DNA of 34,898 nt. Origin: Stramenopiles sp. TOSAG23-6. Its lineage: Eukaryota; Sar. This document shows positions 1 to 9,349 of the stretch, piece after piece. The stretch is taken from contig LT635948.1 of NCBI GenBank assembly GCA_900128565.1, positions 1 to 34,898 on the forward strand, written 5' to 3'. The position numbers were made by a program, and so were the translations under genes. Under the pieces are notes generated by a model, which saw only the letters and a list, made by a program, of their open reading frames with translations, was not told the origin of the DNA and did no database searches. Positions within the stretch are counted from its first letter, which is position 1; each line of letters begins with the position of its first letter.

Positions 1-42
1 TTTTTAATTTTTTTTTCGCCCGGAATTTTGTCCCAAACCATT

Positions 43-84
<42 letters not shown>

Positions 85-99
85 TTTTTCACAATACAT
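1..99 (+). other. 3' part of an intron at the contig end (partial)
   Basis: Ends with the shared TTTTTTCACAATACAT signal, so the window begins inside an intron of the PLD-like gene. A diverged form of the internal block (GGAATTTTGTCCCAAACCA, where other introns have a GAAATTTTGTACCTAACGA-like block) lies at about 20-40. It is followed by an uninterrupted run of 32 A at 50..81. The mismatches may be true divergence or poor consensus at a contig end. Confidence 0.6.
50..81 (+). repeat. Poly-A homopolymer (32 A)
   Basis: Thirty-two consecutive A in the partial intron at the window end. The length is probably unreliable, and the contig may have ended here because of it. Confidence 0.9.
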
Positions 100-1281
100 G
101 TATCAAATTACATCTGATCATTTATGTGAATTATTAATTGATTTACATAAACGAGGTATTAAACTCACCATTCTTCTCTCTGCAACAATTTACGATGAAA
201 CGGATCATGTACGTTTTCATGATTTATTTCAATTTATAATTTATAATTTGTATTTTGTTTTCATACGAAATTTTGTACCTAACAAATATTTTTTCAAAAT
301 ATTTTTTTACTATACATGAAATGGCTACTTCTTGCTACGAGAAACTCGTTTCGGTTGGAATCGTTCTTCATTCTGCATGGCAATATGATCGGTATATGTA
401 CAACCATCAAAAGTTTTGGATTGTAGATGGAAAAGAACTCGTATATTATCTATAATGAATGTTTTACCTAATTGTTTTACTATGAAAATTTTGTACCTAA
501 CGAATTTTTTTATTATCCAAAAAAAAAAAAAAAAANATTTTTCACAATACTTGGATTAAGTACAGGAAATTGGTCTGATTCTGATTACCCAGGAGGCGCT
601 GCAACATTTACTCCACATTCTGATGATCCAAGTGCTTGGCGTCGATCGAACAGAGATTTTACATTGAAACTCACAGGAAATCCTCAAGTTATTAAAGTAT
701 ACCAAAATGTTATTACTGGGGATGTATGTTTTTCATCATGAATTTTTATTTTTTTTTTTCGTATGAAATTTTGTACCTAAGCAAAAAAACAAAAACAAAA
801 AAGATTTTTTTTTTTTAAATGTTTATTTTCATCATGAATGTTGAATTTATTTTTTTACGATGAAAACATTTTATAACAAACTCAATATTTGTGTAAACTA
901 TTTTTCAAAATACATCTGGCAAATGCAACGGTGTGGCAAAACAAAGCAGGCAGTGGATCATGTGCAACACTTGGTTGTAGTTATGTAACTGGAAGACGTG
1001 GTAAATGCCAATGTGATTCAAAATGTGTTCAATATAATAATTGTTGTTCTGATCATGCAAAGATATGTAATGCATCACCCTCCACAAAACCTCATCATAG
1101 ACCTCCAACGCCATCATCTGGAGGTAGTAATTCTTGTGCAACTTTGGGTTGTTATTATGTTCGTGGAAGAAAAGGTAAATGTACATGTGATCATCGATGT
1201 GAAAAAAAAGGAACATGTTGCTCTGATTATCAATCTGTGTGTTTATCCAACAACCCCGATGAATATTTTGCAATTGCATAA
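100..1281 (+). CDS. Phospholipase D-like protein with two C-terminal somatomedin-B domains (5' partial)
   Basis: Exons 100..208, 318..440, 553..723 and 916..1281 join in frame to 255 residues, ending in TAA; the start lies outside the window. Residues H66-x-K68-x4-D73 followed six residues later by S-T-G-N (80-83) form an HKD phosphodiesterase motif; this spacing is correct only with the splice sites given. A second HKD motif, expected in the family, would lie upstream. Residues 149-186 and 207-244 are two eight-cysteine modules (C..C..C.CD..C....CC.D....C) matching somatomedin-B, separated by a Pro/Ser/His linker. The disulfide-rich tail implies secretion or a lumenal or surface location; a signal peptide cannot be seen. 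Substrate (phospholipid or nucleic acid) is not predictable. Exon 3 ends in the N-R-D-F block usual after an HKD motif. AATAAA-like sequence follows the stop. Confidence 0.82.
209..317 (+). other. Intron 1 of PLD-like gene (109 bases)
   Basis: Starts GTACGTTTTCATGAT, contains TACGAAATTTTGTACCTAAC, and ends CTATACAT. Removing it joins GATCAT to GAAATG in frame (phase 0). There is no AG between CTAAC and the 3' end. Confidence 0.8.
441..552 (+). other. Intron 2 of PLD-like gene (112 bases)
   Basis: Starts GTATATTATC, contains TTTTGTACCTAACGA, and ends CACAATACTT; carries the uncalled base 536. Its removal restores the HKD spacing D-x6-S-T-G-N, which is independent support for these exact boundaries. 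Phase 0. Confidence 0.82.
724..915 (+). other. Intron 3 of PLD-like gene, composite (192 bases)
   Basis: Starts GTATGTTTTTC and ends CAAAATACAT. It is about twice the usual length and carries the 14-mer TTTTCATCATGAAT twice, at 730..743 and 826..839. The first unit has a mutated CTAAG in place of CTAAC; the second has an ATAACAAAC-like branch site. It looks like one intron inserted into or beside another. Confidence 0.75.
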
Positions 1282-1296
1282 AAGGATTTAAATTTA

Positions 1297-1524
1297 TCAA
1301 AATGTGTAAAACAATTTTGAGAAAAAAAAATAAAAGTTTATTGAAAACGTTTCAATTATCTTTTTATAAACGTTTCCATTGTCTTCTTTAACTGTAGATA
1401 CAACATTTGTACTCAAGGGTAGTAGAACTTGTCCACTTACTGACTTCAGATGACATGTTTTGTCACGCAGTTGAGATTCAGTCACATACTCCACTGTGAC
1501 TTTGACCCACTGGTAACGCATCCA
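1297..1524 (-). other. In-frame open continuation after the F-box-like gene stop
   Basis: Directly after the TGA at 1525..1527 the same frame runs W-M-R-Y-Q-W-V-K-V-T-V and stays open to TAA. The first 45 or so codons keep the mixed composition of the upstream gene, and the last 20 are Phe-rich AT sequence typical of a 3' UTR. It may be a former C-terminus cut off by the hairpin, a readthrough extension, or simply UTR. Confidence 0.35.
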
Positions 1525-1555
1525 TCAGCGCCACTTGATGGATGCGTTACCAGTG
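1508..1555. repeat. Perfect 20-bp inverted repeat, 8-base loop, over a stop codon
   Basis: Arms 1508..1527 and 1536..1555 are exact reverse complements around an eight-base loop (GCGCCACT on +). The stop codon of the minus-strand F-box-like gene begins the downstream arm. Possible explanations are a templated fold-back insertion, a transcription or translation signal, or a local sequencing fold-back. Confidence 0.9.
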
Positions 1556-2586
1556 ATTGCGGACATCGCAAGTTTTCGATTAGCCTCCCAGTTCATATTG
1601 ACACCGTTGAGTTTGTCACCTAAACGGTTACCCAAGAGCTTGAGTTTGTCATAGTCCCAGTCATTGTCAATATCAAAGTCTGAGTTAGGCCGCTCACCGG
1701 CTTCCAAAAGTTTGACACTCAACACAAATTGCGCGACCTCTCCGACAGCTCCGACAACCTTACCAAAAGGATGGCGACCGGTGTCAGTAAATTTGTAATT
1801 GCAATGCAACATGAAAGTTGCATTTTGGCCGTTTGCAAGGTTGCATTTTTGGTACCAGTTTTCCATCGGCCTAGAGGAAGGATCACCAACACTTGAGAGG
1901 CAATCTATCTCTTGACCCCGATTCACAAAATGAGTGAACACGGCAATTTTGCGCCGCTGGGAATCAACACAGAACAGCCGAAACGACATAAAACCAATAG
2001 GCTGAGCACAGCAATCGCGTTCCGCAGGCCAATATCCCTGGACAGGACTAGCAACGTCAGTAAGTTCTAGGCTTCTAGCAAAAACACAAAGTTCGTTATT
2101 TATTTCATCTTCTAGAAATGTTTCCTCGTCATTATGTGGCTGTGCCCGAGCACGCACTCGGCACCCCTTGGCTAACACATGTTTGGTCCGGAAGATAGTT
2201 TTCTTCAATTCTTTGCCGTCAAAGTCACACTGTGACAGCTCCAAGAGAAAGCCGACGTTGTCTGGATTGATGCAAACTTGCGATGGCGAGAACTGGATGA
2301 CAGGCTCGACATAGCGACTTTTCGTGCATGCGGAAGCGTCCAGATCCAGTTGAAAGAGGCGCTGGTAGAGCAACCTTGGAGACAAATCGTCGCCCAGGAA
2401 AGGAGAGAGCCACATGGAGCGTGCGCTGTTGAGCAGCTGTGAAGCCGCCCAGACCTCGTCGAGCAGCTGCTTCTTTTCGCGTAGGGAAAGAAGGTAGCTG
2501 CACACAGATTCAGTGCAGAGGAGCTCGGGTGGACAGAGGAAGGAAATGGCCACGACAACGACATCTTCGGGGAGTAACAGAAGCAT
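1525..2586 (-). CDS. F-box-like protein, GC-rich, function unknown
   Basis: ATG-started reading frame of 353 residues without introns. Residues about 3-37 (LPEDVVVVAISFL...) resemble an F-box, which would recruit Skp1 in an SCF ubiquitin ligase. The rest is not recognised: no WD40, LRR or Kelch repeats, and an acidic D-x-D-x-D-W-D stretch near residue 310. Base composition differs from its neighbours: the block 1681..1740 is 31/60 G+C, whereas 3661..3720 in the next gene is 17/60. That suggests a different origin, for example transfer, or different selection. The TGA stop sits in a 20-base-pair hairpin and the same frame stays open for another 75 codons beyond it. F-box assignment is moderate; coding status is strong. 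Confidence 0.72.
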   Translation of the reverse strand: MLLLLPEDVVVVAISFLCPPELLCTESVCSYLLSLREKKQLLDEVWAASQLLNSARSMWLSPFLGDDLSPRLLYQRLFQLDLDASACTKSRYVEPVIQFSPSQVCINPDNVGFLLELSQCDFDGKELKKTIFRTKHVLAKGCRVRARAQPHNDEETFLEDEINNELCVFARSLELTDVASPVQGYWPAERDCCAQPIGFMSFRLFCVDSQRRKIAVFTHFVNRGQEIDCLSSVGDPSSRPMENWYQKCNLANGQNATFMLHCNYKFTDTGRHPFGKVVGAVGEVAQFVLSVKLLEAGERPNSDFDIDNDWDYDKLKLLGNRLGDKLNGVNMNWEANRKLAMSAITGNASIKWR

Positions 2587-2993
2587 GCTGCGTGAACATA
2601 TATTACTTCACTCTCTCCACTTACTAGTTTTTCCAAGAACTTTTGCTTCTTATCTATGCGTGGCCTATCGTGCGCGAGCGAAACAATTCATGAAAAAAAA
2701 ACACCGATCGGCGATTTTGGTCCAACCAATTTTGGTACGGAAATCCGTACTGGCATACAACTTGGTATGAAAAACAAAAATGTAAAAATAATGGATGAAA
2801 AATATCCCAATGAAAGATGCGCACAGCATCAAATCATTTGAAAAAAAATCAGAATGGTCAACACGAAAAAAAAACTGTGATTATTTTTTTATTATATCAA
2901 ATTACCTTTACTTACTTATTGAATAAATTTATTTTTCTAGTTAGTAAAAACCATTCAATTATTTTTCATTATTCTTTATACTATCAAAATGTA
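2587..2993. other. Intergenic region, 407 bases
   Basis: Lies between the 5' end of the F-box-like gene and the 3' end of the next minus-strand gene, so it should hold the F-box gene promoter. It contains CCGATCGG and, at 2735..2750, GTACGGAAATCCGTAC, a near-match to the GTACGAAATTCCGTAC block of the intron at 3373..3462. No open reading frame, RNA gene or clear promoter element is supported. Confidence 0.5.
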
Positions 2994-4778
2994 TTAGGTA
3001 GCAACACGAGTACCATATCTTCGTAAGGTTGGGTTGGTATGATAAATACACAAAGGTGGAATGCCTACTTTTCGCCAATCTAATTTTTCTGTATTCATCC
3101 ATTTGTTTTCAAAACCTAAGGAATCTTTAAGAACTTTGAGGTAACTTCCACCTCTAAATGTAACAACATCTCCTAGATCAGTTTGAATTTCTTCTAAAAA
3201 TAATTTTAATTTTGCACTCAATTTACAAACAATTTGGGCGAATCGTATAAATGTTGGTACACCAAATGTATCCAATGATGAAATGAAACAATTTTGCTCT
3301 TCCAATGTTTTCATTGTGTTTTCATCTATTTCAAGTCCATTTCTTTGCTCAGGATTTGACTGAATACTACGCATGTATTGTGAAAAAATATTTTACAAAA
3401 AAATTGTTAGGTACGGAATTTCGTACGAAAAAAAATATTTGAAATTTATCATGGAAACGTACATCATACGAAGAAGAGTTTCTCTAGATGAAATCATCTC
3501 GCTGGCAATACCCAAGTTTGTAACAGATTCGCCCAAATATGGCGCAAGTTCAGGATTTGAATACTTGACAAGGTATGTCAACTTTTGTATCATTGGAACT
3601 TCAAGTGTTTTCCATATTTGTTCAATTGCTGATTGATACGAAGGTTTAACTCGTGCTCGATTTGGAGTTTTCATTCCTGTTTTTGTTGTTGTTGACTTTT
3701 TTGATGAATTTTCTTGAGATGAATCATTTACTGTTTCATCATTATCTATCATTTGATCATTAAAATCTCTATTATGTGTACTATCTACTATTTCAAGTTT
3801 GGTATTAGATTTATTTCCAACTACGTTTTCATCCACCAACGTTTGAGTTTTATCTTTCCTTTTTTCAAAATTACTTCGCCATGGTTTTGCCTTTGCTATT
3901 CTTTCTTCTTCAGTTAATGTACTAAGAAATGTCCCAAGAGTTCGACTTTTGCGAACCTTTCTAAATACTAACGGTCGATGAGTGACAGCAGTTCCAAGAG
4001 CTCGAGTGCGTATGTGATTTGCAAAACCTGCAGTTTGTTGTTTCCATCGATTTTCTACTTCATCAGGAGGAGGCATAACTATTGGCTTTGAAGTAGGCCA
4101 TCGATGCCGTACAGTTTTTAAATGTTCATTTGCATTAAATGGTGCTGCATCATTATTACTGTCTTTCGAATCTATATTACTTTCATAATGCATCTCTTCT
4201 AATACATCTGCTTCAATAACATCAAGTCGAAGTTTTCTTAATTCAACTTGAAGTATTGTTTCACTTCTTTTTCGGTTTGCTGTAGTATGAAAAACACCTT
4301 TACGATCCATAGCTTTGTGTACTTCAGAGCATTTACGCCGTAAAGCTTCAACTATTAGTCCAATTCTTGAACGAACACGTTGAGCTGCATCTTCTCTCTG
4401 TGTATCATTCATACCTTTTACAAACTTATAAATAGAATGTTCACCAATAAGGGTTGGATTTGTCTCTGCTGGATCTCGTGAAGGTCCCATATTGGCCATG
4501 GCATCCTCAAGTTCTTCCAATACTTGCTTAACTACAGGAGGATCGATGATATTCTCTTTGATTTCTTTTTCAACGATTACTTCTTGTATTGGCTTTCCAG
4601 CTGCTTTCTGTCGTGCTTGGAGTACCTTTTTCTTCGGGTCTGTGACTGGTGTTAATGTAAAAGCGTTTCGAGTGTCTAGTAATCTTGTTTTCGGAACTTC
4701 GGCTTCGTACACTTTCTTATACCTTAACTCACTTGCAAGCGAACGCTTTTTTCTCCGTCGCGGTTGAGAGTAGGACAT
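2994..4778 (-). CDS. Unknown protein with basic N-terminus (two exons)
   Basis: Exon 1 is 4778..3463 and exon 2 is 3372..2994, joining in phase 2 to 564 residues ending in TAA. I do not recognise the family. Visible features: a very basic first 12 residues (RRRKKR), a central charged helical part (about 130-220), a Ser/Thr/Asn/Lys low-complexity linker at about 345-390, and a helical C-terminal part spanning the splice junction (L-R-M-M joined to R-S-I-Q). No signal peptide, membrane segment or enzyme motif was seen. A scaffold or cytoskeletal role is possible but unsupported. It is divergent with the next gene, sharing a 277-base intergenic region. Confidence 0.7.
3373..3462 (-). other. Intron of the unknown basic-protein gene (90 bases)
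   Basis: On the minus strand it starts GTACGTTTCCATGAT, contains GTACGAAATTCCGTACCTAAC, and ends TTTTTTCACAATACAT. It has no AG after CTAAC. It is the shortest and cleanest member of the family. Confidence 0.8.
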
Positions 4779-5055
4779 GATTAAATATTTTTAAGAAATG
4801 TTTCACAATAGTCTCTACACAGTGAGCTACAAATTTTCAAGTCACTTTTACCTTTGTTATTAGGTGGTAAGTCCTGTTGGTCAAATTTCACTTGTAACGT
4901 TTTGTAACTGCTGCTTTGACCACGCTATATTTGCTACTCAAGTAAGCTTCTAGACTAGAGTCTCGTATATACGTATACTTATATAGACTAGATAACTAAA
5001 CCAAGTAGACTATTTTTGTGTTTATGTACTTTTAAAATACAATAGTAGTATTTCG
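4779..5055. promoter_or_regulatory. Divergent promoter region, 277 bases
   Basis: Separates two genes transcribed outward. It contains two direct copies of TAGACTAGA (4951..4959 and 4984..4992) around a GTATATACGTATAC palindrome-rich stretch and TATATA-like sequence. No known element is identified with confidence. Confidence 0.4.
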
Positions 5056-6671
5056 ATGAATTTCAAATACAATGACCTCAAACGAGGTACAGGTGTAACA
5101 GTATCAATTCAAACTGACAAAAACTTGTTTGAATTCCTGGTTGAGCTCAATTTAGATTGTTATTTTGATAAGATAGTTGAGAACTTTAGTGTTTTCACTG
5201 TTGAAGAATTTCAAAATGCTTTACGTCGTCAAAACGATGATTCAACTTTGAAACATTTCATAAAGAAAAAAATTCACCGTATTAAAATGTTCAGGGCTAT
5301 AAAACAATACAGTCAAATAAACCCCATCAGACCAAACAAAACTAAATGCCATTTACAAGTGAATACAAACATAAACACAAAGACTAAAAATTTATTAAAG
5401 ATACCCAAAGTATCTAATTCCCAACACATCAAAATTGGCCAATTTGTCTATTGGTGTGAAAAACGATCAACAGAAATAATATGCCACATTGGCCGTGTAG
5501 AAAGTTTTCTTCCTGTATTCAATCCAACAGCTGCACGAAAAAATATACAAGTCATTTTGACATGTTTCAAAGAAAAAATAAAAGATTCTGGAATTATTTT
5601 CAAAACCGATCAAATTATAACAAAAGCTACAGATAAATTACATATAATAGATAAAAGTCTGACAAGCGTTTATAATAAAGAACTAAATTCTTGGAAATTA
5701 AAAAATAGGAATGTAGCTCTATTACTTCCCGGTATAAAACCTAAAAGTGTACCTCATGCTGATCTTAAAAAGAAAAAGGCAATGAATCATGATGTTTTTG
5801 TGTACTGTGTTTTAGTATTTGCTACAGAAAAGATTCATTTTGAAAATGTCCAAGAAAGTTTTTTATGTACACTATCAAAATATATATCAAGACCAATACA
5901 GATAAAATATATATCTTCATATGATCAAACAAATACTAAAATATCAAGTAGTCCAAAAGAGGCATTGACACGTGTCGATGTTATTATAACAATGACAGCT
6001 ATAGCAAATTGTGGATTACAATGTGTTGAAAAGAATAATGATACATGTACGTTTTCAAAACGTTTTCAAAATTGAATCTTTATATAAATTGTTTTTTGTG
6101 TCAAAATGTGTACCTAACAAAAAAATTGAATTTACCTTTTTTTTTTTTTTTTCACAATACATCAATTGCTCAAATGCTATATATTACACACCAACACATG
6201 TGTAACGGTGCTTCATTGAATGATACTCTTTTAAAGAAATGTAATTTAAATTTAATTAATATATCAGATTTAAGTGCATTAGCCATAGACTATCAACCTC
6301 AGAAATTGAAAAATCGTATAAATAATAAGAATAATAATGCAAATTTACTTGAAGAAGGAAATTTTGTAGCATTAAAAAATCCAAACTTTTCAGATCTATT
6401 AGAAAGCCCAGAAAAACCTTTATGGTTTGTTTTTCGTGTAATGCAAATTATTTCTAGTAAATTTGGTCAACTATATCATTTAAATATGTTTAAAGAAGTG
6501 CAACTTGGAAGTGGATACTTTATACCCACTAATGAATGGTTGGTACAAACATCCACTAATATGAGAAATATTGATTTGCATTTTGATTTGAAAACGAATT
6601 TATGGAAATGTAAATTACTTGTTCGTGATGAATTATTTAGAAATAGTATGGAATATAAAATTTCTTGTTGA
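5056..6671 (+). CDS. Unknown protein, possible SAM-like N-terminus (two exons)
   Basis: Exons 5056..6046 and 6163..6671 join in phase 1 (N-D-T-S-I-A) to 499 residues ending in TGA. Residues about 20-60 (F-E-F-L-V-E-L-N-L-D-C-Y... and V-E-E-F-Q-N-A-L) look like a SAM-type helical fold, but this is weak. Two later stretches (Q-F-V-Y-W-C-E... at about 130 and G-N-F-V-A-L-K-N-P... at about 400) both look like beta-rich modules, possibly BAH-like; I would not assert it. Codons are strongly A/T rich with many Asn and Lys. There is no signal peptide. The ATG at 5056 is the first in frame after the divergent promoter. Confidence 0.65.
6047..6162 (+). other. Intron of the SAM-like gene (116 bases)
   Basis: Starts GTACGTTTTC, contains GTGTACCTAAC, and ends in a long T tract and CACAATACAT. 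The six exon bases before it (ATACAT) equal its own last six bases, so the exact register is ambiguous by up to six positions. Confidence 0.78.
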
Positions 6672-6849
6672 TTATTTGATTTTGTGAGATAATTTTTTTT
6701 TGTAGTATTGTAGTATTCGTATTCGAAAGAAAGAATTAAACAGCCAGTCAGTCGACAATACTGGCTCGACGAGTCGGACAAACTTTACTGGTCAACTTTT
6801 TTTGAGTGTGTATAATAAGAGTTTTAAAATAACTTTTGTTCTCCACGAA

Positions 6850-8341
6850 ATGATGAATCCTTTGTCAGCAATGATGACGTCTTTAAAGGCAGGTAATGCA
6901 GGCGAATCGCGCCATACACCCTTGATAGAAAGTGCAAAAATGTTTAAAGAGAAGGGCAATGCTTTATACAAAGAAAAAAAGTTTAAAGAAGCAAATGCTG
7001 CTTATTCGGAAGGAACACGGGTGCTGTCGGCATCTTTGGATCCACTTATGAATGGCCTTGCTGGCGAGGAATATGCACCAGTAGAAGCATATAAACTCAT
7101 GAAGATTATTGGAAGCAATCGTGCCGCTGCATTGATGGAAGTTTGTAAGCAGGATGATTCTAAAGTGTTGGTGTATGGTCTGGACATGCAAAAACAAAGG
7201 CTAAAGCTCTTGGAGATTGGAGCGAGCGTTACCCCAAGTGGAGTGAAATCTGCTTCAAAAGGATCAAAGCCTGATCCTAAGGATGTGGAAGATTGGACAG
7301 CAGTACGATGCAGACTCGAAATGTTGAACTTAGCAGTTCATCTTGTTGACGATGAAAATCGAAGAGTACCGCTGAGTCAAGCAGACCTTACAAAGTTGAA
7401 GCAACATAACAAGGATAAGGCAAAATATCCTAACCCACCAAAGCGAATAGATGATGGTCCAGTGTTTGCACGTATACGTAAAAAGTTGACAAAGAGAAGA
7501 AGTGTCATTGTAAAAATGATTGAAACTATACGAGAGAAATATTCCAAAGAAGTGAAAGAATACCCCCGAGAGCTTCTTTATCCCCCTGTTATAATTACGC
7601 CAATAGTTATTCATCCTTCTGCAAAAACCATTAAGCCTAGTAGAGTTTCACGTTCACCTTTAGATGAAATGATGTCTGATAAATTTTATTGTGGAAAACC
7701 GAAGAATAATTTCAGCACTATAAAAGCCATATACATTGACGATCATTCATTCAGTGAAATTGAAATACCTGCTTCAAGATGGATTGAAGTAATGAAAGCA
7801 CATGAGAAACCATCTGTACCTGAATGTTTAGGTGTAGAATTAGCCGTTCTCTTTGATAAACCATTTAGTGGTGATAACCAGTTTGGAACATATCTAATGA
7901 TTGATAAAATATCTGGCTTTGCTCCAATGAAGTATCAAATGAGACCAGGTGTACGTTTTCATTTCAATATTTTACCNAANTTTTTTTTNGNTACGAAATT
8001 TTGTACCTAACGATTTTTTTTTGAAATATTTTTTCACAATACGGCCTTGCACTGTTGTTCGAAGAAATGGTACAGACTATACTAATGAGGAACATATGCA
8101 ACTTCATAATTTCATATATAATCTCTTGGATGAGTATGCGGATGGCGCAGTAGACCCAGAGCGTGATCTTACACCTGCGATATGGAAATCTTTGGTTGAT
8201 AGTAATCAAAAATATAGGGAAGACAATGCTGAAGAAATTGCAGAAGAAGAAGCGTTTTTTAGACATTTAAATCCTCATTTATATCCACCAGATGAGGCAT
8301 CCATTGCTGCAGGCAAGAAATATTACACTCCGTCGATGTAA
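6850..8341 (+). CDS. TPR-like protein, function unknown (two exons)
   Basis: Exons 6850..7950 and 8045..8341 join in phase 0 to 465 residues ending in TAA. The first ATG is at 6850, with a second at 6853; an upstream extension is open but lacks ATG. Residues about 26-60 (A-K-M-F-K-E-K-G-N-A-L-Y-K-E-K-K-F) are a TPR-like helix pair of the kind that binds chaperone tails. The middle is rich in Lys, Pro and Ile. The C-terminus is acidic (A-E-E-I-A-E-E-E) with a final Pro/Tyr-rich tail. I do not recognise the family. Its 3' end converges with the coatomer epsilon gene, 105 bases apart. Confidence 0.7.
7951..8044 (+). other. Intron of the TPR-like gene (94 bases)
   Basis: Starts GTACGTTTTCAT, contains TACGAAATTTTGTACCTAACGA, and ends CACAATACGG. 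It carries uncalled bases 7977, 7980, 7989 and 7991. This member ends in GG instead of AT after TAC, so it helps to define the true splice register. Confidence 0.72.
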
Positions 8342-8446
8342 GATATTTTTATATACAACTTCAAACATATAAAAGTTATAATTCTTTTATTCTTTATTGA
8401 TGTTTTTTTTAGACATTTTCAAATTTTCTTCATCGTCCAAAAAATT

Positions 8447-9349
8447 TTAGTGTTGTTTATTAGACTCTGCTGAAGTTTTAAAAAGATTTTCTAATTTTTC
8501 ATTTCGTTTTAACCATGGATGATTGGGGGATACACTGTTTAGTTGCTTTATATAACCTTGAATAACAGAATCACCCTTTCCATTCCACTGCGCACAAGTA
8601 ATAATATTTACAAGTGTATCGCCATCTTTAGCGTTCATCCCAAGAGCTTCTTGGAAGGCTTGGTCTGCAGCTTCATAATTACTTAAATGAATATTTGCAA
8701 CGCCAAGACCATTTAAGAGAAGTACGGTTGGTCCATATTTATCAATAAGTTCCTGGTAAATGTATGACGCTTCCTGGTATTTAGCTCCACCTGTAATCAA
8801 GTATAACCATGACATGCAAAGTTGAGTAAGAGTACTGTCGTCGTCGACTTGTTGCAGAACGAGAAGTTGTTTCTGTGCAAGATCAATTCTTGACATTGCA
8901 ATGTGTATTTGTAAAGTAAGTGACATTTGCTCCATATCTGAATCATCACGGAGAGTAGCAAGGGCTAATGGTAACTCTCCCTCGCGGTAAAAAACAGTCG
9001 CAGCGATAGTTTGAGCCATTGACATTGCTTTTCCTGGTGCGACATCTGCTTTCAAAAGTTCTTTCAACGATTCCACGACTTTAGCGCGAGATGTATCACT
9101 AGAATCAGATTCGTATTCTGCTAAAAGTTTTACGGCAGCAATTGGAGGTTCGATTTCGTCTCCGTCCAACTCTGTTTCATCGAGAACATAACCTGGGTTT
9201 CCCATTCCAATGTAACACCTGTAGACATACGCATCACGCTCAGTCACAACTTCTTCTGAAGATGGGCGAATTCCACCAGCTTCTCGTATACCTAACTGAA
9301 AATTTCCTAACCAGAAATAGTTCTTTAGCATAAATAACTCATCTGCCAT
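8447..9349 (-). CDS. COPE: Coatomer subunit epsilon (epsilon-COP)
   Basis: 300 residues, the usual length for the family. It begins M-A-D-E-L-F-M-L-K-N-Y-F-W-L-G-N-F-Q, characteristic of epsilon-COP, and continues as TPR-like helical repeats (A-S-Y-I-Y-Q-E-L, L-L-L-N-G-L-G-V-A-N-I-H, A-D-Q-A-F-Q-E-A-L) to the H-P-W-L-K-R-N-E-K-L end. Epsilon-COP pairs with alpha-COP in the COPI coat for Golgi-to-ER and intra-Golgi transport. The start at 9349 is the first ATG and has a near-ideal context (ACACCATGG). There are no introns. An AATAAA lies downstream on the minus strand, overlapping the 3' region of the converging TPR-like gene. Confidence 0.93.
   Translation of the reverse strand: MADELFMLKNYFWLGNFQLGIREAGGIRPSSEEVVTERDAYVYRCYIGMGNPGYVLDETELDGDEIEPPIAAVKLLAEYESDSSDTSRAKVVESLKELLKADVAPGKAMSMAQTIAATVFYREGELPLALATLRDDSDMEQMSLTLQIHIAMSRIDLAQKQLLVLQQVDDDSTLTQLCMSWLYLITGGAKYQEASYIYQELIDKYGPTVLLLNGLGVANIHLSNYEAADQAFQEALGMNAKDGDTLVNIITCAQWNGKGDSVIQGYIKQLNSVSPNHPWLKRNEKLENLFKTSAESNKQH

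Noticed and set aside
905-1300. 131-codon minus-strand frame over the somatomedin-B exon
   Set aside because: The opposite strand encodes two complete cysteine modules; this frame is His/Asn/Tyr-rich shadow sequence.
1525-1527. TGA as selenocysteine or as a sense codon in this genome
   Set aside because: TGA ends several other genes here (for example the Sel1/MYND and methyltransferase genes) with nearby further stops, and no SECIS-like element was recognised.
6802-6849. Upstream extensions of the TPR, coatomer, methyltransferase and EHD genes
   Set aside because: They begin with TTG or GTG, not ATG, and the extra residues do not resemble the families; the first ATG was used.
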